Positions 25,321 to 35,449 of a stretch of DNA of 54,607 nt are shown here, one piece after another. Numbering within the stretch: position 1 is the stretch's first letter; the number at the start of each line of letters is the position of its first letter. The notes beneath the pieces are model-generated. The model was not told the origin of the DNA and ran no database searches. It was given only the letters and a program-made list of their open reading frames with translations. The translations under genes and the position numbers were made by a program. Source of the stretch: Gemmatimonadota bacterium (GTDB lineage Bacteria > Latescibacterota > UBA2968 > UBA8231); NCBI GenBank assembly GCA_009840005.1, contig VXOR01000073.1, positions 159,130 through 213,736 of the forward strand. Direction: 5' to 3'.

Positions 25321-28300
25321 CTGCAATTCTTTAGCCGTCGCTTACCAAATGTCCAACGGCCGCCGCCGAGAGACGCAATTCCATCGATCTCCGTCCAGCC
25401 ACCGCCTGAATCATAGTGAGGGGGCGCGCCGATAAGTTGCTTTTCGCCGCGCCATCCGAATATCATTGAGTGACCAGTTTTTCGCAGGGTCCCTTTCAGC
25501 CAATCCTCACGGACAAGCAAGACTGTATGACCACCACCTTCAAGGTACTGAGCCACCGGCACGTCATCGCACGTCTGCCACTCGCGGGTGCCTGGAACCC
25601 ATGTGAGTTTTCCTCCCCTGAATAGTATATGTGCAGGGAAATAAGCTCGGACGCCATCGTTGATAGAGCAATCAAGGACGTTGCCCTCCCAGCAATACTC
25701 AGCCCACGCCGGGTAGACCTCGATCCCCATCAGTTCCGAATCTTCGCGAGGCCTTATCGGACACCAAAAGTCTGGGTACTCGTCGCCTGCGGGCGTCCAC
25801 GGCAATTCGCCGAGATATGTAGCGTCGATGTGCTCACAGCCGACATGCTCTATGCTCCCAACAAGAGAATGCTCTTCAAGGTACGCGACGAGCGCATCTT
25901 GGTCGGCGGGTTGAATGAGCCAACTGTCGATTCGACTCCAGAGTTGGCGACGGGGTCGGGAATATGTCTCCTCATCTTCTGGAACCTCTTCGTCCCAACA
26001 GTAATGTGCATGCAACACGACCCAGCATGTTCCATTCTCATCCTTCCACCTTACCAGCGAGTCGAACTCCGGTATGTCGTCACTCTCGGTAGCCCAGTCT
26101 TCGGTGACCGGCGGATCGTCGCGACTATAACAAGGCCCCAGCGGCCTCCACCATGCTGTGTGGTCCGAGGAGAAAGTTAGGCCTAGGTCAAACCCATTAT
26201 CCTCTTTGCGCAGGCGGCTCGGAGGTGGCAGCGTCGGGTCAATGTCGCGACCGAAGAATTGCCACGGCCCTGTATATGTCACCGGCTGATTATCGTAGCC
26301 ATCGGTCATGTAGAAATTGTCCGCGACCCTTGCAATCAGTTCACGGAGGGCTATCCACTGGTACTTTTTCCCGAAGCGTTCTGGCTTGTGTTCGCTGCGA
26401 CCAGCCCGATAGCTTGTATGACGCCGATCAAATTCGGCGAATTTCTTGGGGGTCCAACCGAGTGAGAGTACGCGCTCGAACACCCAACGCTGTGCTAGCT
26501 CTTCGGGATACGTTCCCTCTCTATCAATTCGTGGCCGGGGCGAGGAAAGTGGGTACCGGCTGAAATGCCTGAGTTTAGATGGGATGACATACTTGCCAAA
26601 ATCTCCCATATAGCGTGTCGTATAGAAGATCGAACCAAGCAGATCGCTGTATGGAAATCTGGTAGCGTGACCATCGACCTGCTCGCCGCCGTACCGTTCC
26701 TCCAGCTCTTTTTCTGTACGAGGTTCCTCGGGCGGGGCAGACCCATAGGGCGGCAGCACCTCTTGGTACATGTTGCGACTGATCAGTTTATGTCTGGCGC
26801 ACCACTCGTAGATGCCTCGAACGGCGTCCCTCGTGATGATATTGGGGACCTGGGTTTCAGCGAGGGCGACCCGCTTCAATTCTTCGGCTACGGCGACAAC
26901 TTCCTTCGGTGCCTCCCTACCACCGCAAAGCACCGCGCCGTGCGAAACGACAGCAAGGCGTTCAATGACATAGGGGTCGTCAACACCATCGAATCGACTG
27001 ATGAGGGACGGGAGCACCGATAGATGCCCGGAAAGAAGCTTGGAGAGAGCCTTGGTTGCGTAGTCTCGCATGCGCCGGTTCGGAGACGTAAAGGTCCAGA
27101 CAATGGGCACCGCCGCGAGTTCGATAACCTCGTCGCTGCAATCGGGATACGGACCTTGGGCCGCCCAACGGATGAGCCGATCAAGTGTCCCGCCGTAGTC
27201 GAACGCGAAGTAAGTCGGGATACTCCAAACCACATCGCGTTTAGGCATCGGCATACTCTTGAGCCGTTCATGCAAGAAATCCGCGTTCAGTAGATGTCCC
27301 GGTGAAGGAGTAACCGCTAGTATTGTCTCAAACACAAGCTCCTCTAGCTCCGGCGACCGCTGCTGAACCTCTCCTAAAAGCTCGCAGGTCCGTTCCGTCA
27401 CTGCGTCGGGTCGCCGCGTTGCGATACTCTGTACGAATGCTTTATCCCACCGGTAGCTTTGGGGAGAGTCGAGCGGCAACTGAACAGCATCCAGCAACTC
27501 AACGCCGAATTGCTCCGGCATTTGAACGGCTAGTGCTTCGATCCAGCCGGCCGGGGCCTCCAGCAATCGTTTACGAAGCGGTTCGCCGTCCGCCAAGGAT
27601 TCTTTGAGACGTGCGGAATCGCCATCCAAGGGATCAAGTAGCGTAGAGCCGATTCTGTAGTCTGCAAATCGTTGATACGTGAAGCGGATGACGTCCACCC
27701 ATCCGTCTGAATCAGAATCCCACGCTAAATCCGCGGTCAGTACACTTTCACTGAGCAATGCTCCCAACATTGTATCAGGCCATTTATCGCAGCCAGACGC
27801 AAACTTATTGATGATCTCTGTCGCGTGGGAACGTGCGAGACTGTCTTGATTGGCATCAACGAGCGCTCCGCAAAAGGCGTCAATCGCGCTCTGGATGGGG
27901 CGGGCCACCGGGTCGAGGTTCAGCCGATTTGTAATGCGGTCCGCCTTCGATTCTAGGTAGTACTCGAAAACTTCGCTGACGTGAGTCTCGCCTGCGGGAG
28001 GAGTGCTCAGCCCCATCTCTTTCAGGCCCTCGCAGTAGAGCTTCAGAAACAACGGGTTTGTGAACTCCGGCGTGAGCAGTGGCATCATAGGTTGCTCAAG
28101 GCCGAAAGTGCTGAAGAATCGCTCGGTCGCCTCCAACTCGTGCCCTATAAGTCCCTGATGTTCGACTTCAGCAATGCTGGAAAATCCCGCTGTGGGAAGC
28201 ACTACTTGCCGGTAAGTTGATCTTACCGAAACACCGATTGAAATCCACGGGTTCTGAGCGATCTCGGCGAGCAAGCTAGGCAGTTCGTTTTGCCAAGCCC

Positions 28301-29600
28301 TAGGGGTCTCAGCCTCGTTCAGAGCATCGATCAGCAGCAGGAAAGGTGCATTCGATGCCTCGGCCGCGGCCTGCATTGCTCCGATTAGCACCTCCGATCC
28401 AACCTGACCGAGACCCAGCCGGTCCGCGACCTCGGACCATACGTGACGTCCAGAAAACTGTCCCCCCAACAGCACAATGGCTGGCCGACCGTCATTGACG
28501 GCGCGCTGGGCCGCATCGCAGAAGAGATGCGTCTTGCCCTGACCGGCATCACCGGTGAGGAGCAGCGCACCGTGACTTGCGGCCTGCGTCGCGGTGCTCT
28601 CCAATAGGCCCTCAAAGTCTTGGAGCGCATCCAGCAATCTATCAAGGTAGTACTGAAGTGAGCGGCGGCGCTCGCTGGTATCTGCTTGGCGCTTTGTCGT
28701 CTTTCTTTGTTTCGGACGGGGCAAGGTGTCGTTCGGATATGCGGCAGAGACGGCCGTCCCGAAGATGCTCGTTGCGTTGAGCAACGTCTCCGGGTCAAGG
28801 CGCGCTGGTAGATCAATGCAACTCGGCACATCGTGCCGCCACTCTGCCAGAGCCGTGACGAGACGCTGCAACTGCCGCGTGACGCCAAGGCCGGTGTAAT
28901 GCGACACTGTCAGATGACTTGCAGCTTTAAGCACGGCACCTCGGCGGGCGTGGAACCTCTTCCAATAGGTTTCTGACCGTGCCAGTCCCTCTAGCGCGAA
29001 GGCGACCGGCAGATCAATATGCAGTTCAGGAGTATATCGCCCGCCAGCCTCTCGGACCGTTTTCTCCATGCGTTTGGCACACCAGTCAGGCGAGAAAACC
29101 TCTTTATCCCAGAAGAACTTTTCGATGCCGCGCTGATTCGGATGAGCGACGAGACGCTGTAGAAGGTCTCCTTCGGACCAGAGTTCGATACGGACTCGAT
29201 CAGCACCAGGAATACGAGCACGCCAACTCTTCTTCCGGTCCTCGAACTTCTGCCGGGCGGACTTCCGCTCGCCAGTTCCGGGAGCATCAGGAAGATCAAA
29301 GGGAATGCAGAAGGTCAGCCTTCGGCACTTTGGTCGCTTCTCTACCACCGTCTTGAGCGACTTCTCCATGAGCTTCAGGAGCTTGTCAATTTCAAAGGTG
29401 AACTTCGCCTGCCAACCCCATTGTGCGCCGTTGCGCAGAGCCACATACCACTCTAGACCACCGTCTGGGTTTCCAGTCTTTACCAGTTCCGCGCCTTTAG
29501 GCGTCGGGTCGCGAAGCTGATAGCACAACTCCTCGAACGATCGATGCTGCGAGCCGTCCCACTGACGCAGTGAGTTAAAGTCGTAACCTTGAACAGTCAT
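25299..29600 (-). CDS. Avs-like STAND NTPase with N-terminal PD-(D/E)XK-like domain
   Basis: A 1433-aa protein. Residues 46-66 (PDGGLEWY...GWQAKF: Asp46, Glu50, Gln64-Ala-Lys66) fit a PD-(D/E)XK or Cap4/Mrr-like nuclease core. A P-loop at 350-357 (GDAGQGKT) and Walker B FLLLIDALNE near 420-430, followed by VSVRSTYR, mark a STAND/NACHT-type NTPase. The remaining 900 residues are helical repeats and a tryptophan-rich tail with no named domain; they could be a sensor. The layout fits Avs (AVAST) proteins that recognise phage proteins. ATG 29600 is chosen; a GTG seven codons earlier has no ribosome-binding site. The last eight residues come from the out-of-frame DUF1156 scar, so the native C-terminus was changed. 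Confidence 0.65.
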   Translation of the reverse strand: MTVQGYDFNSLRQWDGSQHRSFEELCYQLRDPTPKGAELVKTGNPDGGLEWYVALRNGAQWGWQAKFTFEIDKLLKLMEKSLKTVVEKRPKCRRLTFCIPFDLPDAPGTGERKSARQKFEDRKKSWRARIPGADRVRIELWSEGDLLQRLVAHPNQRGIEKFFWDKEVFSPDWCAKRMEKTVREAGGRYTPELHIDLPVAFALEGLARSETYWKRFHARRGAVLKAASHLTVSHYTGLGVTRQLQRLVTALAEWRHDVPSCIDLPARLDPETLLNATSIFGTAVSAAYPNDTLPRPKQRKTTKRQADTSERRRSLQYYLDRLLDALQDFEGLLESTATQAASHGALLLTGDAGQGKTHLFCDAAQRAVNDGRPAIVLLGGQFSGRHVWSEVADRLGLGQVGSEVLIGAMQAAAEASNAPFLLLIDALNEAETPRAWQNELPSLLAEIAQNPWISIGVSVRSTYRQVVLPTAGFSSIAEVEHQGLIGHELEATERFFSTFGLEQPMMPLLTPEFTNPLFLKLYCEGLKEMGLSTPPAGETHVSEVFEYYLESKADRITNRLNLDPVARPIQSAIDAFCGALVDANQDSLARSHATEIINKFASGCDKWPDTMLGALLSESVLTADLAWDSDSDGWVDVIRFTYQRFADYRIGSTLLDPLDGDSARLKESLADGEPLRKRLLEAPAGWIEALAVQMPEQFGVELLDAVQLPLDSPQSYRWDKAFVQSIATRRPDAVTERTCELLGEVQQRSPELEELVFETILAVTPSPGHLLNADFLHERLKSMPMPKRDVVWSIPTYFAFDYGGTLDRLIRWAAQGPYPDCSDEVIELAAVPIVWTFTSPNRRMRDYATKALSKLLSGHLSVLPSLISRFDGVDDPYVIERLAVVSHGAVLCGGREAPKEVVAVAEELKRVALAETQVPNIITRDAVRGIYEWCARHKLISRNMYQEVLPPYGSAPPEEPRTEKELEERYGGEQVDGHATRFPYSDLLGSIFYTTRYMGDFGKYVIPSKLRHFSRYPLSSPRPRIDREGTYPEELAQRWVFERVLSLGWTPKKFAEFDRRHTSYRAGRSEHKPERFGKKYQWIALRELIARVADNFYMTDGYDNQPVTYTGPWQFFGRDIDPTLPPPSRLRKEDNGFDLGLTFSSDHTAWWRPLGPCYSRDDPPVTEDWATESDDIPEFDSLVRWKDENGTCWVVLHAHYCWDEEVPEDEETYSRPRRQLWSRIDSWLIQPADQDALVAYLEEHSLVGSIEHVGCEHIDATYLGELPWTPAGDEYPDFWCPIRPREDSELMGIEVYPAWAEYCWEGNVLDCSINDGVRAYFPAHILFRGGKLTWVPGTREWQTCDDVPVAQYLEGGGHTVLLVREDWLKGTLRKTGHSMIFGWRGEKQLIGAPPHYDSGGGWTEIDGIASLGGGRWTFGKRRLKNCSAPSSKS

Positions 29601-29664
29601 GTCAGCATTCCGTTGAGGCACTGCCGTCTATTACCAGGCAGTTCCGACTTCCTCCGGTTGATAT

Positions 29665-32600
29665 TCATAGCTCGGGGGAACTGAACAGTTCTCTCTGCCT
29701 CTGCGCCTGAACACCGCCGCGGGCGGCTACGTGATTGCTTAGGGCTTCGAGGATGGAGCGTTCGTCGGAGCCGGCGTCGGCTAGTTCGATGAGGGCTTGG
29801 AGGATTTGATTGAACAGGGCATTGCGCTGGAGGCTGCGGGTGTCGAGGTAGTCATCGACTTTGACTTGGTCGCCGGCGCGCCAGAGGTGCATGAGTTTGT
29901 GGACTTGGTCGATGAGGGGGACGGGTCGTCCGCCTGGGGCTTCGAGGCCGAGGTTGCGGCCCTGTCGCCGGTTGTAGGGCTTGAGTTTGACTTTGGCACC
30001 GCCGCTTGTCTCTTCTGCGTCCTCGGGTGGGTTGTCCTCTTCGGGTTCGTCGCTGGCTCCTCCTTTGCCCGCTTGGGCGAGGAGGTCGTGCTGGTTGACG
30101 AGGGCTGAGTCGGAGAGGTTGCACGATAGGGCGTAGAGGATGCAGCCGCCGACGGGGGCTTCTGCCATGCCGAAGTCGTGGCGATGGAGGAGGTAGTAGG
30201 TGGTTACGTCGTCGAGGCCGGTTGCGGCTTCTTGGTCGCCGTCTTGGGTCAGCACGCGGCCGACGACGAAATCGACGACCATGCGCCGCACTTCGCGCAG
30301 GAACTCCGAGACGGACATCAGTTGGTTGGGGTCGTTGGCCTTTTTGACTACGGGGTGCTTGCTGAAGGCTTCGAGGGCCGGGCCGGTTGCGGCCCATACG
30401 AAATCCGGGCCGCGGATGCCGACGTCCCAGAAGTCGCGGAGTTGCTGGGTGATGTTGTTGCGCATTTCGTTGAGGACGGTGGTGTCCCAGCCGGGGCGAG
30501 CGGGGGGGCGCTTTTTGCAGACGATCCAGACGGAGGAGGCGAGAGCGGCAGAGCCTAATGAGCGGGTTCTGTTGCTCATTTCGGTCTGGATGGGCCAAGA
30601 GCCGTCAACGACAAAGCCAGCCCGGATTAAGGCGGCTACCAAGGTCTCCCAAGCATCGGGATGCTTATTGGCGAATACGACCACGAGGCGTCCGTCTGGT
30701 TGTAACGCCGCGTGACAAGCCCGGAACGAGCGGGCCATGCCGTCTTCATAATTCTGCTTGGATCGCTCTTTGTCGCCGTCAAATCGGCTGGCGTCGTCTA
30801 TGAGTTCGCCGTCACTGGTGCCATGATCCCATTTGGGTCCAAGGGCATCGGAGAAGACTGATTTAACCTCGGCAAACAATCCATGTGTTGATCTCCGAAG
30901 CCAGACATAGAAGAAATCCATAAGGACGGAATAACCGATTGAGTCGTAATAGGGAGGATCGGTTAAAATCAGATCGACACTATCGGTGGGGCAGGTGATG
31001 GCCGATGCACAAATACTCTCTCCATTCCTAGCTGAATCGACGCTTTTTTGCAGATGCTCGCAGACCTTGGATACCCAATCAAGTGCGCCGAGGAAGTTGC
31101 CGGAGGTATCTGATAACGGATTGACTTCGGTATAATCCCAAACGATAGGCAGAGCAAAGCGACCAAACGTATTTCTGAGCTTTTCACCACTATTGTGCCA
31201 AGAGCAGACCGCGCTGGAGTAATCTGCCAGCCGATCATTCACGAGAGCGAGATTTGCAATCAGCGCTTCCCGCCAACTCTCCGGCCAACCATCAAGTTCT
31301 TGCATTAGTCTCCGAAGGGTCAAAACGAAGGCACCAAGGGCCAATAGCTGCCGGTTCGTAAACAGCTTCCGCCAAGAATTTTCCCCATATTGAACACACC
31401 ACGTATTTCGTTTCGCGTCCTCAATGATTGGTTCCTCCGGCAGCCCAAACGGAATGTCTGCATACAGAGTCTGAAGCTGTTCCTCGGTCACTTCCGCCAC
31501 CGACCGCTCGTGATCCGTCGGCAAGCGGTATTCCTTACCCTTGCCCTTCGGCCCATCCACCACCACAGCCGTCATCACCGCGCCCAATCGCCCAGCGCGA
31601 CCTTCAAAACGAATATCCTCCATCGTCGTAATCGCGCCGCAGCAAGGGCAGGTTGCGCCGGTGCGCGACATGGTGCCCGCTCCGATGCGCTTGTCGTGCT
31701 CCCGCCGTTGCGCCGCGTTGCCGCCGTTGTGCGGCACGTCGCTCTGCACGCCGAAGACGACGCCAGTCTGATCGGCCTTCGACTCCATCGTCAGCAACAC
31801 GCGCTTGCGATCCTTCTTGCACAACCAGCGCGTCTTGAGCAGCGGCAGCGTAGCGCGGCACTGTTTGCAGGTCACTGTGCGCGCCCAGAGATAGGCCACC
31901 GTCGGCTTGGCGATCCAGCGCGGGTTGCGCGGGTTCTTGAGATAGGCGGCGTCGAACTCGGCGTTGAGCGGATCGACCTGCGGAATTCCCTCATCATCAA
32001 CCTCTAAGAGCCGCATGGGACGCGGCGCATACTCCTCGTCCGGCTTCAGCGGCTCGAACTCGGCATAAGTCGGATAGTACGCAGCCAACTCCGTGCGCGC
32101 CTTGGCCAGCACCCACCGGCCCCAAGTGCGCACGTGCCAAGCGAGATCCGCCTCAAGTATGGGATCGTCCTGTTGCAAGAGATCGAGCTGGATATCGCCG
32201 CCATCGCCGTGGCCGAGCCGCTCCAAGAAGGTCCGCAAGCTGGCCCCCTTAAACCCCTTCGCCTTCAGGAAAGCCTCCATGAATTCGCCGTCCTCCAGCG
32301 CGAATTCGGGCAGCGGACGGGTCTGACCGGCGAGCTTCTGCGGATATTCGAGGGTACATTTGAGGATGAACCAAGCCACCGGGTTGATGTCCATAGCGGT
32401 CACGTCGCAGCCGAGGCGCATGGCTTCGAGCGGAATGGCACCGCCCCCAGCGAACGGGTCCAGCACCTTGGGTGCCCGCCCGCCGTACGCCTTGCGAATC
32501 TCTTCGCGGAACCACGCAAGGTCGGGGTCATTCTCGCGCCCCCAATGGAGAATGCCGCCGACCGTCTCTTCCTTGACCTTCTCGACCACACGCCCACCCA

Positions 32601-32850
32601 CTCGCTTGCGCTCAATCTTCTCGACGACGCGACCGGCCATGCGCTCCAGAATCTCCTGCCGTTGCTTGGAATCGCCGGGATCGGCCAGCAACGTCGCAAT
32701 CAGCGCCGCCCGCGACGCGGCCAGCGGTCGCCGCGCCGGCCAGATGTGCAGCGTCGAGATGTGGCCGTGCCGCACATTTTTCTCGTGGACAGAGTCGAGG
32801 GAGACCTGCTTTAGGGGGAAGGCGACTTCGATAAGGCGTTTGTCGGTCAT
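29665..32850 (-). CDS. DUF1156 adenine-specific DNA methyltransferase (COG1743-like)
   Basis: A 1061-aa protein. The DUF1156 N-terminus (RLIEVAFPLKQVSLDSVHEKN, then STLHIWPARRPLAASRA) is followed by the SAM-binding motif DPFAGGGAIP (131-140) with MDINP after it. Cysteines at 328, 331 and 344 and at 401, 403 and 404 look like zinc-ribbon sites. The catalytic motif is DPPYYD at 631-636. This order (motif I before IV) suits an N6-adenine or N4-cytosine methylase that marks host DNA. It is a core gene of the island. The upstream ribosome-binding site is weak (AAGG 16 bp away). The 3' end and leader are duplicated at 25138-25320 and the 5' end at 17953-18033. Confidence 0.9.
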   Translation of the reverse strand: MTDKRLIEVAFPLKQVSLDSVHEKNVRHGHISTLHIWPARRPLAASRAALIATLLADPGDSKQRQEILERMAGRVVEKIERKRVGGRVVEKVKEETVGGILHWGRENDPDLAWFREEIRKAYGGRAPKVLDPFAGGGAIPLEAMRLGCDVTAMDINPVAWFILKCTLEYPQKLAGQTRPLPEFALEDGEFMEAFLKAKGFKGASLRTFLERLGHGDGGDIQLDLLQQDDPILEADLAWHVRTWGRWVLAKARTELAAYYPTYAEFEPLKPDEEYAPRPMRLLEVDDEGIPQVDPLNAEFDAAYLKNPRNPRWIAKPTVAYLWARTVTCKQCRATLPLLKTRWLCKKDRKRVLLTMESKADQTGVVFGVQSDVPHNGGNAAQRREHDKRIGAGTMSRTGATCPCCGAITTMEDIRFEGRAGRLGAVMTAVVVDGPKGKGKEYRLPTDHERSVAEVTEEQLQTLYADIPFGLPEEPIIEDAKRNTWCVQYGENSWRKLFTNRQLLALGAFVLTLRRLMQELDGWPESWREALIANLALVNDRLADYSSAVCSWHNSGEKLRNTFGRFALPIVWDYTEVNPLSDTSGNFLGALDWVSKVCEHLQKSVDSARNGESICASAITCPTDSVDLILTDPPYYDSIGYSVLMDFFYVWLRRSTHGLFAEVKSVFSDALGPKWDHGTSDGELIDDASRFDGDKERSKQNYEDGMARSFRACHAALQPDGRLVVVFANKHPDAWETLVAALIRAGFVVDGSWPIQTEMSNRTRSLGSAALASSVWIVCKKRPPARPGWDTTVLNEMRNNITQQLRDFWDVGIRGPDFVWAATGPALEAFSKHPVVKKANDPNQLMSVSEFLREVRRMVVDFVVGRVLTQDGDQEAATGLDDVTTYYLLHRHDFGMAEAPVGGCILYALSCNLSDSALVNQHDLLAQAGKGGASDEPEEDNPPEDAEETSGGAKVKLKPYNRRQGRNLGLEAPGGRPVPLIDQVHKLMHLWRAGDQVKVDDYLDTRSLQRNALFNQILQALIELADAGSDERSILEALSNHVAARGGVQAQRQRELFSSPEL

Positions 32851-32929
32851 GTGTGTGAATTACCTTGTGAAATGCGATTCCATGATTATGCCGTGCTCGC
32901 CAACCAACGCTATCGTAGATAAAAATCCA

Positions 32930-34756
32930 TCATGCCTGTGCAAAGGAGGAAAATATGTCGACTATTTCTTGAAAAGGGTTGGTATCCGCTTCTTGTGCCT
33001 TTCGAATATACAGATTCTTTAGACGGCTTTCTTCTTCTCGAGCTTGGTCACAAAAACGTGAAAGAATCTGCTTGCCCGGGAACTCGTTCTTCCAAGCATC
33101 ACTCGGGATCGCTAGTAAATCCTCGAATTTCTGGTGAGTATCTTCTACCAACTGTCGAACTTCATTGGCGTCTAGTACCGTTTCTACACGCTGTCTTTCA
33201 GCCACGGCTTTTTTAGAAAAAGCATCGACAAGCGTATGGATGTCCATCTCATGGCTGCCCTTTGGCATTACGCTGATATTCCCGGTTGCGTCACGAATTT
33301 TCTTTGACACTACGAGACTAACCGAATAGCCCAATACACTTCGTGCTATTTTTCGCAGACGGTCCTCTATCTGCTCAACAGATAAAAGCCAAGAATCACC
33401 TTCTTCCCTATCTATAAAGCATTGACGTAGTATTTCAGCGTCAAGGAAGTAATTCTCTAAATGGTATCGGCTTAGTATCCGAAAGTTGTCGGTCGAAATC
33501 GGTTGTGTCTCAGTAGCCGCATCTCGGTCCGCCAACATGAAAAACCGGATACCCCATAAAGACTTATCAAGCACTTCCGATGCAATTGTTCTAAATGATG
33601 ATAGATTTTCTTTGCCGCCACTTGGCAAAAGCACAAGCTCGGGGAACTGGTCCCTAACTATCTGTCCATAAGTCTTCTTATCTAGGCTCGAATCAGAACC
33701 TTCTATGAGGACGATCTTCTTGCCCAACGAGACGATGCCTACGGATTGGCCAAGTTGGTGTAATGCTTCCACCACATCACCTGTAGGCTCAATCTTCACT
33801 GCTTGATTACCATGGGCCTCCTTGGGGGGCGTAAGAAATACGACAGTTTCGTCTAAAGAGGAAGAAATAAGTTCTGCGGAATGTGTGAGGAGAATAAACT
33901 GATTCGATTCTCCAACATATCGAAGCGTTGTGATCAGACGGGACAGCAGTTCCGGGTGTAAGTGTAATTCCGGCTCATCGAAAAAAACAATACAATGTGA
34001 CGGATTGCGGAGAATAAAGTCGAAGGCGATGCCGAGGACTTCACGCTCGCCACTACTCAGTAACTCGATACCAAACTCATTTTCCCCATCTATATACATT
34101 AAACGTTGCTCACGAATCCTAGGTGTCGCAAAGGTCTTTGGTCCCAACAGTTTGGAAAATGCTTCATTGAAGGGGATCATCGGATCAGTGAATGATAGTT
34201 TCATGGAATCATGCCCTTTATTCCGCAATTGGATTGCCCGATTACCTATGGAAGTTCTCTGGTTCTCTAGTTTTTTGAAAATAGCGTGTTGGGTATCTTC
34301 CCATCGGTTTTTAAGACCGCCCAATGCAAAATCCCAGGAGACGTTCTCTTCCCATGGGTCAGGCATGTCGAAATCGAAAACCAGAGGATTTACCTGTTGT
34401 ATCGCCCGGTTGCTCTCATAATAAAGAACGCTGTTTCGAAAATTTCGTCTTCTCCGATTTTGGCGGAGAAAATTTTGTAAAGTGATTGCTTGTTCGGGAA
34501 TCGTGGTATCCAATTCTGGTAGGTTCCAAGCACCCCGTTCCGACTGGTCAGTTGCTTCGATGATGAAGCTCGGATTGGTCAAGTGTACTCCTCGCCTATT
34601 AGGTCCGGGATTTTGAAAGTAATTTAATATCCCATTGACCAAACGCGTCTTTCCTACCCCATTTGGGCCCGCGATGACGACTAAATCCTTTAGGTCATCG
34701 ACAATAAAATTTTCTACAGGTGGAATGTTGGTGGCCGAAATCTTCTTGATTCGCAT
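32930..34756 (-). CDS. OLD-like ATPase fused to TOPRIM domain
   Basis: A 608-aa protein: Walker A GPNGVGKT (30-37), signature LLSSGEREVLGIAF near 232-245, Walker B IVFFDEPELHLHP (Asp260, Glu261), THSAEL switch. The C-terminal part has TOPRIM motifs: IVLIEGSDSS (Glu352) and FFMLADRDA (Asp410, Asp412). Single-chain OLD-type proteins like this are nucleases or tRNA-targeting effectors in phage defence. Its DNA is visibly more AT-rich than all neighbours, which suggests a recent, separate acquisition. TAGGAGAG precedes the ATG. It ends about 80 bp before the DUF1156 start. Confidence 0.8.
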   Translation of the reverse strand: MRIKKISATNIPPVENFIVDDLKDLVVIAGPNGVGKTRLVNGILNYFQNPGPNRRGVHLTNPSFIIEATDQSERGAWNLPELDTTIPEQAITLQNFLRQNRRRRNFRNSVLYYESNRAIQQVNPLVFDFDMPDPWEENVSWDFALGGLKNRWEDTQHAIFKKLENQRTSIGNRAIQLRNKGHDSMKLSFTDPMIPFNEAFSKLLGPKTFATPRIREQRLMYIDGENEFGIELLSSGEREVLGIAFDFILRNPSHCIVFFDEPELHLHPELLSRLITTLRYVGESNQFILLTHSAELISSSLDETVVFLTPPKEAHGNQAVKIEPTGDVVEALHQLGQSVGIVSLGKKIVLIEGSDSSLDKKTYGQIVRDQFPELVLLPSGGKENLSSFRTIASEVLDKSLWGIRFFMLADRDAATETQPISTDNFRILSRYHLENYFLDAEILRQCFIDREEGDSWLLSVEQIEDRLRKIARSVLGYSVSLVVSKKIRDATGNISVMPKGSHEMDIHTLVDAFSKKAVAERQRVETVLDANEVRQLVEDTHQKFEDLLAIPSDAWKNEFPGKQILSRFCDQAREEESRLKNLYIRKAQEADTNPFQEIVDIFSSFAQA

Positions 34757-34779
34757 CCTAGACTCTCCTAGTTATCAAG

Positions 34780-35145
34780 TTATATAGTGTTAACATCGTA
34801 GTACATGAGTATATTGTCGTCTTCCTGTATATACGCTTTATATGTTGGCGTCTCCACTACTTGCGGTGAAGGATGACTGCTGCCGACATACGACCGCCCG
34901 AACCGATGTAGCGCCCGGTGCCCGATACGCACTAACCACGGCTGTGCATCTGGACAACGCGCAAAGAGTTGGTCGGAGGCGGCAAGGGGATCGTCCCCCA
35001 CCTCGAACTCACCCGCCTCAATATCAATCGCCACGATCCTGCCTTTGTTGCCTTGTTCCACCTGCGGCCTCACTTTTTGCTCGTAGATCGCCTGACCACG
35101 CCGGGCGAACTCCTCTTTGCTATAACGCGGCTGTCGTGTTCCCAT
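34780..35145 (-). CDS. Conserved hypothetical protein (121 aa)
   Basis: The ATG at 35145 (MGTRQPRYSKEEFARRG) has AAGGAG upstream and is preferred over a start six codons earlier. The body (KGRIVAIDIEAGEFEVGDD, CPDAQPWLVRIGHRALHRFG) matches a small conserved protein type I recall from cyanobacteria and other environmental bacteria, where it often sits beside a small partner gene. Function unknown. Here it lies between the zeta-toxin pair and the ATPase-TOPRIM gene. Confidence 0.65.
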   Translation of the reverse strand: MGTRQPRYSKEEFARRGQAIYEQKVRPQVEQGNKGRIVAIDIEAGEFEVGDDPLAASDQLFARCPDAQPWLVRIGHRALHRFGRSYVGSSHPSPQVVETPTYKAYIQEDDNILMYYDVNTI

Positions 35146-35233
35146 GCCGTGCTCCTTTCTCAAACTTCGATCTCGTCCGCAGGATCGTGAGCCATGTTGT
35201 CGAACGTGGTTATCAATCCATGCAGCGGCTTAG

Positions 35234-35449
35234 TCACTTGCGACCGTCTTCAAGCTCATCATCGAATGTTCCATCGGCCTTCTCCCAGACAACTTTTCCG
35301 TCCTTGAACACAGCCACCGCGCCGCCGGTCTCCATGGCCCTGCGGCGGGCGCGTTTTGCTGCTCGGTGCAGGGCAATTTCTGCGCCGACAAAGTCCGGAT
35401 CGCGTTGTTTCTCCGTCGTTTCTTGATGCTCCTGTTTCTGCGTAGTCAT
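35234..35449 (-). CDS. Small protein coupled to zeta-type toxin (putative antitoxin)
   Basis: A 71-aa charged protein (VGAEIALHRAAKRARRR, VAVFKDGKVVWEKADG). It overlaps the zeta-like gene by 4 bp (ATGA). Similar small genes accompany COG4185-type P-loop proteins. The antitoxin role is inferred from coupling. No DNA-binding domain is recognised. Confidence 0.6.
   Translation of the reverse strand: MTTQKQEHQETTEKQRDPDFVGAEIALHRAAKRARRRAMETGGAVAVFKDGKVVWEKADGTFDDELEDGRK

Noticed and set aside
29852..30598. A 248-residue overlapping ORF within DUF1156
   Set aside because: Extremely Arg/Pro-rich and fully inside the DUF1156 gene, whose motifs are clear.
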